Below are positions 57,456 through 64,000 of a stretch of DNA of 64,000 nucleotides, one piece after another. The notes under the pieces are model-generated. The model had not been told where the DNA came from, searched no databases, and was given only the letters and a program-made list of their open reading frames with translations. The DNA is from Planctomycetota bacterium (GTDB lineage Bacteria; Planctomycetota; UBA1135; GCA-002686595), in contig JADJNY010000002.1 of the NCBI GenBank assembly GCA_016714045.1, forward strand, positions 186,001-250,000. The letters run 5' to 3'. Every line of letters begins with the position of its first letter. Position 1 is the first letter of the stretch. The position numbers were made by a program, and so were the translations under genes.

Positions 57456-59407
57456 TGCGCCACCAAGACGAACTCGCGCGCGGCGGCATCGAAGGCTGGC
57501 TCGAGCAGTACGAGCGCCAGGAGCTCCTGCGCATCCTCACGTGCGGCTCCGTCGACGACGGCAAGTCGACGGTGATCGGGCGCCTCCTGCACGACGCGGC
57601 CGGCGTCTTCGACGACCAGCTCAAGGCGCTGAAGAAGGACTCGACGCGCTACGGCACGACGGGCGAGGAGATCGACTTCGCGCTGCTCATGGACGGCCTG
57701 CAGGCCGAGCGCGAGCAAGGCATCACGATCGACGTCGCGTACCGCTACTTCTCGACGCCCAAGCGCAAGTTCATCATCGCCGACACGCCAGGGCACGAGC
57801 AGTACACGCGCAACATGGCGACGGGCGCGTCGACGTCCGACCTCGCGATCATCCTGATCGACGCGCGCAAGGGCGTGCTCCCGCAGACGCGCCGTCACGC
57901 GTTCATCTGCTCGCTCCTCGGCATCAAACACGTCGTCATCGCCGTCAACAAGATGGACCTCGTCGAGTACGACGAAGCCGTCTTCGAGCGCATCCGCGAG
58001 CAGTGCGTCGAGTTCCTCGCGAAGCTCCCCGTCGGCGACGTGCACTTCCTGCCGATGTGCGCGCGCAAGGGCGAGAACATCGTCCAGCGCGCGACGACGA
58101 TGCCGTGGTACCAGGGCGCGCCGCTGCTCGACTACCTCGAGAACGTCCACATCGCGAGCGACAAGAACCTCATCGATCTCCGGCTGCCCGTGCAGCTCGT
58201 CGTGCGGCCCGACCTCGACTTCCGCGGCTGGTCCGGCACGCTCGCCGCGGGCGTCCTGCGCGTCGGCGACGAGGTCGCGGTGCTGCCGAGCGGCAAGAAG
58301 AGCCGCGTCAAGGAGCTCTTTTCGGCCGGCGCGCCGCGGAACGAGGTCTTCGCGCCCATGGCCGTGACGGTGACGCTCGAAGACGAGATCGACGCGTCGC
58401 GCGGCAACATGTTCGTGCGGCCGAACAACGCGCCGACGCTCTCGAACGTGATCGAAGCGATGGTCGTGTGGATGAACGAGGCCGCGCTCGAGCCGGGGAA
58501 GTCGTACCTCCTGAAGCACACGACGCAGACCGTGCCCGCGACGGTGACCGATCTGCGCTACCGGATCGACGTCGAGACGCTGCGCTCGGACGACGCGACG
58601 GAGCTCGGCCTGAACGAGATCGGGCGCGTGCGCATCGAGACCGCGCGGCCGCTCGCCGCCGACGCGTACGCGCGCAACCGGCAGACGGGTGCCTTCATCC
58701 TCGTCGACCGCCTGACGAACGCGACGCTCGGCGCCGGCATGATCGTCGAGCGCACGCCGTCCGACGAAGCCGTCGATCGCACGCGCCGAGCGCACGATGC
58801 GGGCACGAACCTGCGGCGGCACTCGTCTTCGATCGGACCCGACGCGCGCGCCGCGCGCGCGGGCCAGACGCCGTTCGTCGTCTGGTTCACGGGCCTGCCG
58901 CGGTCGGGCAAGAGCTCGCTCGCGTACGCGCTCGAGAAGGCGCTCTTCGGGCGCGGCCAGCACGCGCTCGTGCTCGACGGCGAGACGCTGCGCCACGGGC
59001 TCTCGTCCGACCTGGGCTTCGCCGAGGCGGACCGCGCCGAGCACGTGCGGCGCGCGGCCGAGCTCGTCCACCTTTTCCACGAGCAGGGTCTGATCGTGAT
59101 CGCCGCGTTCGTGTCGCCGACCGAGGAGCAGCGCGCGCTCGCGCGCGGGCTCGCGAAGAGCCCGCGGTTCCTCGAGGTCTTCTGCGATGCGCCGCTCGCG
59201 ACGTGCGAGGGGCGCGACCAGCAGGGGCTGTTCGCGCGCGCTCGCGCGGGCGAGATCGCAAACGTCACGGGCGTCGACCAGCCGTACGAGGCGCCGGTGC
59301 GCCCCGATCTGCGCCTCGACACGGCGGGCGTCGGTGTCGAGGCGAACGTCGCGCGCGTGCTCGCCGAGCTCGAGCACCGTGGTTGGATCGCGCGTCTGCC
59401 GGCGTGA
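57455..59407 (+). CDS. cysNC: sulfate adenylyltransferase subunit 1 / adenylylsulfate kinase fusion
   Basis: The 650-residue protein joins two enzymes. Residues 1-about 440 are an EF-Tu-like GTPase: GSVDDGKST (P-loop, near 31), DTPGHEQYTRNM, and NKMD, then two beta-barrel domains, stimulating APS formation by CysD. Residues about 465-650 are APS kinase: P-loop FTGLPRSGKSSLA, DGETLRHGLSSDLGF, and AEHVRRAAEL, converting APS to PAPS. The P-loop GLPRSGKS differs from the common GLSGAGKS. The fusion is common in bacteria. ATG 57455 overlaps the preceding mini-ORF. A perfect hairpin follows the stop. Confidence 0.96.
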   Translation: MRHQDELARGGIEGWLEQYERQELLRILTCGSVDDGKSTVIGRLLHDAAGVFDDQLKALKKDSTRYGTTGEEIDFALLMDGLQAEREQGITIDVAYRYFSTPKRKFIIADTPGHEQYTRNMATGASTSDLAIILIDARKGVLPQTRRHAFICSLLGIKHVVIAVNKMDLVEYDEAVFERIREQCVEFLAKLPVGDVHFLPMCARKGENIVQRATTMPWYQGAPLLDYLENVHIASDKNLIDLRLPVQLVVRPDLDFRGWSGTLAAGVLRVGDEVAVLPSGKKSRVKELFSAGAPRNEVFAPMAVTVTLEDEIDASRGNMFVRPNNAPTLSNVIEAMVVWMNEAALEPGKSYLLKHTTQTVPATVTDLRYRIDVETLRSDDATELGLNEIGRVRIETARPLAADAYARNRQTGAFILVDRLTNATLGAGMIVERTPSDEAVDRTRRAHDAGTNLRRHSSSIGPDARAARAGQTPFVVWFTGLPRSGKSSLAYALEKALFGRGQHALVLDGETLRHGLSSDLGFAEADRAEHVRRAAELVHLFHEQGLIVIAAFVSPTEEQRALARGLAKSPRFLEVFCDAPLATCEGRDQQGLFARARAGEIANVTGVDQPYEAPVRPDLRLDTAGVGVEANVARVLAELEHRGWIARLPA

Positions 59408-59472
59408 GCGGTCGGCGCGGCTGAGAGCGAACTCGATCGGAGCTCCGAGGGCTCCTTCCCCCGAAAGCAGTC

Positions 59473-59500
59473 GAGGCCGGATCCGCGTGGATCCGGCCTC
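59473..59500. terminator. terminator hairpin after cysNC
   Basis: A perfect 12-bp stem (59473-59484 with 59489-59500) around GCGT, followed on the plus strand by GGCCTTCCCTTC, a pyrimidine-rich tail. It lies between convergent genes and may serve both. Confidence 0.8.
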
Positions 59501-59608
59501 GGCCTTCCCTTCAGGTCACCATGAAGGCGTCGAGCGCCGACTCGGGAGCGGTGGGCGCGGGCTCTTCATTCCGCGGTCGTCCTCCCGGTGCGCGCTCTCC
59601 GCGTGCGA

Positions 59609-61134
59609 TCACCAGTCGATGTAGACGCCGTTCGTGACGTTGAACGTCTCGGGCGGGCAGAAGCCCGCGGCGGCGTTGCGGTAGTAGGTCTGGTAGTAGC
59701 GGCGAACACCGCTGCCAGGCGTGACCCCGCCGCGCTGCGACAGCGTGACGGTCTCGACGGAGTCGGGGAACGAGCTCGCGCCGCCCACGTTGATCTTCGT
59801 GCGCAGTCGCAGCAGCGTGCCGCCGCAGCACCGCACGCCGTCGCCGAACGTCGTGTCGTCGAGGACGTCGCCCTGGAGGTAGATGCACGCGACGCTGGCG
59901 GGCATGCCCGTGCCGACGAGCACGACGTCGTCCGTCGGCTGACCGCCGGTCGTGTCGAGCTTGCCGCCCGCGGCGTTGGCGGAGTTCGCGCAGCCGTTGC
60001 CCACCGCTCCGTTGTTCGTGCAGGGGCACGGCGTCGTGTGGTCGGTCGAGATACCGTCGCCCGCGCAGAACGGCACGCCGGCCTTGGTGAACTCGATCAC
60101 CCACGCCTGCGGCTGCGTCGTGCTGAACAGCGAGCCACGCCCGACGATCACTCGGCCGTCGCGGCTGATGCCGAACGGCGTGCCGAGGTCCGTGAACGTG
60201 CCGATCGGCGCGCCGAGGTTCAGCAGGTACGAGTAGAGGCTCTGCGTCGGCTGCCCGTCGAGCCAGAGCACCGACTTGCGATCGAAGGGCGAGGACCAGT
60301 GGATGCCGACGGCCATCGTGCCGTCGTCGCTGACGTCGGTGGGGATCGGCGACGAGGTCTCACCGGGCAGGTTCGTGAGCGTGGCGACGGTGTTCGTTCC
60401 CGCGCTCCAACGCCACGCGACGCCCGGGAGGCCGAACACGTTGTAGCCGACGACCACCGAGGCCGCCGTGTTCGTCGCGAGCGCCTCGCCCAGGCTGAAC
60501 GTGACGTTGTTCGGGTCCGTGTACGTGAAGCTCGTCTTGACGCCGTTCAGCCAGCGGCAGCCGAGGCGCTGACCGCTCAGGCTGTCCTGCCATCCGACGA
60601 TCATGTCGCCCGCTCCGTTGATGTCGTTCCCGCGGCTAGCCGGCTGCGAGAACGGCGGCGTGAGGTCGATCGACGTCCCCGTCGACGCGGTCCACCGGAA
60701 CGCGTGACCGGAGCCGCTCGCCGTCCAACCGAGGCCGGTGATCACCGTGCCGTCCGCGTTCACGGCGTAGACGCTCGTCTCCGAGCCGCCGGAGGTGCCG
60801 CCGATGCCCGGGAGCTGCACCCAGCCCGTCGCCTGGCGCCAGTACGACGCGCGCTTGATGCCGTCGAGGCCGACCGTGTCCGCGACGACGGTCTGACCGT
60901 CGGTCGAGACCTTGACGTTCGTGCCGCTCGCGACGGCGCCAAGCGACACGAAGCCACCGGCCGGAGTCAGAGGAACGCGCCCGATCCATCCACGCCCGCG
61001 ACGAGCGTCACCCCGCCCGCCGTCGTGGCGTCCATCGGTGAGGAGCCGTTCGGGAACTGGTAGAAGTTCGGCGCTTGTGCCGAGGCCGTCGCCGCGAGCA
61101 CGGCGATCGAGAGGAGGAGGGAGGAGGATCGCAT
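59609..61134 (-). CDS. exported HAF-repeat-like surface protein, apparent frameshift near its N terminus
   Basis: The product has a signal peptide starting at ATG 61134 (MRSSSLLLSIAVLAATASAQ), and the first frame ends at a TGA right after SGAFL. Shifting by one base there (about 60969) gives SGAFLWTPAGGFVSLG, the expected repeat sequence, and then an open frame to the true stop. The repaired protein of about 508 residues has several HAF-type units (HAFRWTASTGTSIDL, GCRWLNGVKTSF, VLWLDGQPTQSLYSYL with G-x-x-x-VVG loops), suggesting a beta propeller. Its last 150 residues are the same Cys-rich module as in the gene at 2978-4648. A missing G in TGG is the simplest explanation. Confidence 0.75.
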
Positions 61135-61562
61135 GATAAGGAACTCCCGTGCGCCGGCGGAGGGCGCGAGGTCGTGACGTGGCCGAGTTGGGGGACCACG
61201 GGAAAGTGTGCGGCGGGCCGAGGGGCGCGGGTATTGCACTTTGGGGCGATGGGCCCGGCGCCCCGCACCGCGCGGGCAGGTTCGGGGGACGGTGGCGCCC
61301 CGCACCGCGCGGGCCGCTCAGGGGGACGGTGGCGCCCCGCACCGCGCGGGCCGCTCAGGGGGACGGTGGCGCCGCGTACAGCGCGGACAGGTTTCGGAGG
61401 ACGGTGGAGCCCCGCACCGCACCGGGGGCATGGGCGGAGGCCGCGGGATCGTCAATACTGGGCGTGTGCCCCGGTCGCCTCTTCCTCGAACGAGCGCTCC
61501 CCCCACGCACCCCGCGGGGAGGAGCGGTGCATGAGCGGATTCCGCGGAGAGGGGCGACGCGC
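61135..61562. other. divergent promoter gap dominated by a tandem repeat
   Basis: This 428-base gap separates the HAF-repeat gene (minus) from the propeller kinase gene (plus), so it must hold both promoters. Most of its middle is the 37-bp repeat at 61254-61430. On the minus side, a GGAGGAGGGAGGAGG stretch just before ATG 61134 provides a ribosome binding site. No -35/-10 pair was found. Confidence 0.6.
61254..61430. repeat. 37-bp tandem repeat array, about 4.7 copies
   Basis: Units begin at 61254, 61291, 61328, 61365 (38 bases) and 61403 (partial). Units at 61291 and 61328 are identical over 37 bases; the others differ at several positions. Core of the unit: GGTGGCGCCCCGCACCGCGC. Period 37 is not a multiple of three, fitting a non-coding array. 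Confidence 0.92.
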
Positions 61563-64000
61563 ATGACCGTTCCGGTAGCGCGGACGTTTCGGGCGCGCTG
61601 CGCTCGCGCGCTCCTCGCCGTGCTCGTGAGCGCGTTCACGGTGACCTCCGCGCTCGCGCAGGGAGAGGACACACGTCCGCTCGACCTGTGGCTCGCGCGC
61701 TGGTGGAACATCTCGAACGGCCTGCCGCAGAGCACGATCAACGACCTCTTGCAGACGCAGGACGGCGAGCTGTGGATCGCGACGTTCGGCGGGCTCCTCC
61801 GGTTCGACGGCGTCTCCTTCCGGAGCTTCGACCTCACCACGCTGCCCGACCTCGACTCGATCCGCGTGACGGCGCTGACGGCCGATCCGCGCGGCGGGGT
61901 CTGGTTCGCGACGCAATCCGGCTTCGCTGCGCGGCTCGAGCACGACCGGATCGTCGAGTCGACGAGGCTCGACCATCGGCGCGAGGTCGTCGCTCTGGTG
62001 CGCCACGCCGACGGCGCGGTGTGGGTCCAGACGAGCATGGGCTCCGTGCACCGCTTCGCGAACGAGGCGTGGACCGAGCTGCTCGCTCCCGGCCGCGGCG
62101 GGGAGTACGAGGGGATCGAAACGGGTGCCGACGGCACGGTCGCCGTCGCGAACGGTCGCCAACTCGTCTTGTTCCGAGCGGATGGCTCGGAGCGTGAGCG
62201 CGTCGAAGCGCCCGCGCGCATCCTCTCCGTCGCACCGCGCAGCGACGGCGGCTTCTGGATCGGCCTCGAGGACGGCCCGGCGCGTCTACGTGAGGGAGTG
62301 ATCGAGCGCTTTTCGAGCGTTCCGCCGATCACGTTGAAGGTCAGCGCGCTTCGCGAAGACGGACGCGGAAACGTGTGGCTCGGCACCCCGCGCGGTGCCG
62401 CCTGCATCGCGATCGACGCCTCTCGCGGACCGCGGATCGTCGTCGGCTCGGCGGAGCAGTTGCCTCCGGGCTTCGAGGTGCGCGCCCTGCTCTTCGACCG
62501 CGAGGGCAACCTGTGGACGGGCTCCACGAACGCGGGTCTGATGCGACTGCGCCCCAACCGCATCGACACGCCGGGGCTCGAGAAGGGGCAGCTTCCCGTG
62601 AGCGCGCTCTGTGACGACGGCACGGGCGGCGCTTGGGTCGCGCTCGGGAACCGCGGTCTCGCTCACATCGACGCGGGCGAGCGGCGCATGCGCTTCGAAG
62701 CGCTCGGCATCCCACCCGGCTCCAACTCGAGCGTGCACTCGCTCCTCTTCGACGCGCGCGGACGCGTCTGGGCCGGTGTCAACCAGCACTGGTACCGGAA
62801 GAACCCCGGGGAGACCGAGAGCTTTGCCCTCGTGCTCGACGGGCGCGTGTTCAAGTCTCGCACCGGTCCCGCAGTCGCGCGGCCCGACGGCGAGGTGTGG
62901 CTCTCGAGCAACACGGGAGCGCTCGTGCGCGTCGCGACCGACGACCGCGTGGTCGAGGAAGACGCGCTCCACGTCACGCCGAACGTGATCGTGAACGGAG
63001 CTTCCGACTCGTTGTGGATCGGTGCCGACGGAGTGCTCATCCACCGCGCCGCGGACGGCGCCGCGAAACGGTACGCACGCGCGGAAGGACTGCCGGGCGG
63101 CAGCGTGCGCGATCTCCTCGTCGACCAGGACGGCTCCGTGTGGATCGCGACGTACGGCGGGGGGCTCGCGCGCCTTGCGCACGGCCGCATCGAGCGTCTC
63201 TCGCGGCTCGAAGGCCTGCAGGACAACTCGCTCACGCGCATCCTCGACGATGGCGACGGACGATTCTGGATCCTGTCGAACCTCGGGCTGATGGTCGCCG
63301 AGCGCGACGACCTCCTCGACGCGCTGTCGGGTCGCCGATCGCGCGTCTCGCCCGTCGTGATCGGCCCGGAAGGCGGCATGAACGAGGCGAATTACGGCCT
63401 GCCGGCCGGGTTCCGTTCGAGTTCCGGCGAGCTGTGGTTCGGCACGATCCAGTCGACGGTGCGCGTCGACGCGAAGCGCTTCCCGTGCAACCGGGTCCCG
63501 CCCGTGGCGAGCATCGAACACGTGCGCGCGGACGAACTCGAGCTCCCGACCGGCGGGACGCCCGAGGTCTCCGACGGAACGCGGCGCGTCGAGTTCGAGT
63601 ACACCGCGTTCGCGCTGTCCGCGCCCGAGCGCGTCCGGTTCCGCTACCAACTCGCGGGCTACGACGAGGATTGGGTCGACGGCGGCGAGCAGCGCCGCGC
63701 CGCGTACACGGGGCTGTGGCCCGGTCGCTACACGTTCCGCGTCCTCGCGCGCAACGAAGAAGGCGTCTGGGGCGATCGCCCGGCGGAGCTCGCGGTCGTG
63801 GTGTTGCCGAGCTGGTGGCAGACCGGCTGGTTCGGCGCGGCCGCGGTCGCGTGTCTCGCTGCTCTGCTCTTCGGCGCGCACCGCATGCGCGTGTCCGTGC
63901 TCGACCGCCGTGCGCGGGTGGAGCTCGAGCTCGCGCGCGCGCGCGCCGACGCGGAGCAGCGCGAGTCGCGCCTGCGCGAGGAGCTCGCGCACGTCGCCCG
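61563..64000 (+). CDS. two-component regulator propeller sensor kinase, 5' part
   Basis: The frame is open from ATG 61563 to the window end; 812 residues are visible. A signal sequence (ALLAVLVSAFTVTSALAQ) leads into two seven-bladed-propeller blocks made of repeats such as GLPQSTINDLLQTQDGELWIATFGGLLRFDG and SVRDLLVDQDGSVWIATYGGGLARL; then a Y_Y_Y domain (FEYTAFALSAPERVRFRYQLAGYDEDWVDGG...WPGRYTFRVLARNEEGVWG), a transmembrane helix (WFGAAAVACLAALLFGA), and a coiled coil ending EELAHVAR, where a histidine-kinase dimerisation helix would begin. Similar proteins sense extracellular polymers. Substrate unknown; the catalytic part lies outside the window. Confidence 0.93.
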   Translation, partial: MTVPVARTFRARCARALLAVLVSAFTVTSALAQGEDTRPLDLWLARWWNISNGLPQSTINDLLQTQDGELWIATFGGLLRFDGVSFRSFDLTTLPDLDSIRVTALTADPRGGVWFATQSGFAARLEHDRIVESTRLDHRREVVALVRHADGAVWVQTSMGSVHRFANEAWTELLAPGRGGEYEGIETGADGTVAVANGRQLVLFRADGSERERVEAPARILSVAPRSDGGFWIGLEDGPARLREGVIERFSSVPPITLKVSALREDGRGNVWLGTPRGAACIAIDASRGPRIVVGSAEQLPPGFEVRALLFDREGNLWTGSTNAGLMRLRPNRIDTPGLEKGQLPVSALCDDGTGGAWVALGNRGLAHIDAGERRMRFEALGIPPGSNSSVHSLLFDARGRVWAGVNQHWYRKNPGETESFALVLDGRVFKSRTGPAVARPDGEVWLSSNTGALVRVATDDRVVEEDALHVTPNVIVNGASDSLWIGADGVLIHRAADGAAKRYARAEGLPGGSVRDLLVDQDGSVWIATYGGGLARLAHGRIERLSRLEGLQDNSLTRILDDGDGRFWILSNLGLMVAERDDLLDALSGRRSRVSPVVIGPEGGMNEANYGLPAGFRSSSGELWFGTIQSTVRVDAKRFPCNRVPPVASIEHVRADELELPTGGTPEVSDGTRRVEFEYTAFALSAPERVRFRYQLAGYDEDWVDGGEQRRAAYTGLWPGRYTFRVLARNEEGVWGDRPAELAVVVLPSWWQTGWFGAAAVACLAALLFGAHRMRVSVLDRRARVELELARARADAEQRESRLREELAHVA

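Overview
The window is very GC-rich (roughly 70% by eye), densely coded on both strands, and reads like a chromosomal stretch of a planctomycete. This is inferred from the gene content: a Tat-exported alkaline-phosphatase-like protein beside a DUF1549-like partner, an ECF sigma factor overlapping a bacterial Ser/Thr kinase, a YyaL/SPATA20-type protein, multiheme/LVIVD/EF-hand surface proteins, and two secreted proteins sharing a cysteine-rich C-terminal module. No phage, transposase, integrase, CRISPR array, rRNA or replication origin was seen.

Layout. 0-12 kb: end of a MazG-like gene, priA, an exported repeat protein, a redoxin-like protein, larB-carA, S41 protease-tsaD, and a frameshifted EF-hand gene. 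12-23.7 kb: DUF2203-like gene, a PTPS-folE pterin pair facing an SDR, a YyaL-type protein, a porin, a hypothetical gene with arfB and DUF971, tRNA-Phe(GAA), def-ribF, then a TPR gene with rpsT. 23.8-29 kb: a minus-strand rnc-mfd-peptidyl-prolyl-isomerase-like operon in which rnc carries an apparent frameshift. 29-37.7 kb: an ABC-2 exporter with a 54-residue membrane microprotein, dgt, a lipoprotein, a methyltransferase, an acyl-CoA dehydrogenase and a primary-type sigma factor with a textbook terminator. 37.7-44.3 kb: three exported genes ending in a 1369-residue decaheme cytochrome/LVIVD/EF-hand fusion, the strongest candidate for an undescribed system. 44.3-46.6 kb: ECF sigma and kinase unit. 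46.7-55 kb: lipoyl synthase and 2-oxo-acid dehydrogenase genes (E1 alpha, E1 beta, E2) with a second E1 alpha farther on; between them lies a DUF4160/DUF2442 pair whose first member has an in-frame TAG. 56.4-59.4 kb: sulfate activation genes cysD and a cysN-cysC fusion separated by a tiny coupled ORF. 59.6-64 kb: a frameshifted HAF-repeat surface protein divergent from a large propeller sensor kinase that runs off the window.

How the genes fit together. Housekeeping genes are packed in short translationally coupled runs, often with 4-base ATGA/GTGA/TTGA overlaps. lipA supplies the lipoyl cofactor that the neighbouring E2 carries. cysD and cysNC together would make PAPS from sulfate. PTPS and FolE catalyse consecutive pterin steps. 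Non-coding gaps are unusually rich in short tandem duplications (periods 37, 42, 51, 59 and 64 bp) and in long hairpins, including a perfect 32-bp palindrome with an AGGA loop whose core recurs 23 kb away. Three genes show frameshifts and one a nonsense codon; without raw reads I cannot tell real decay from sequencing error.
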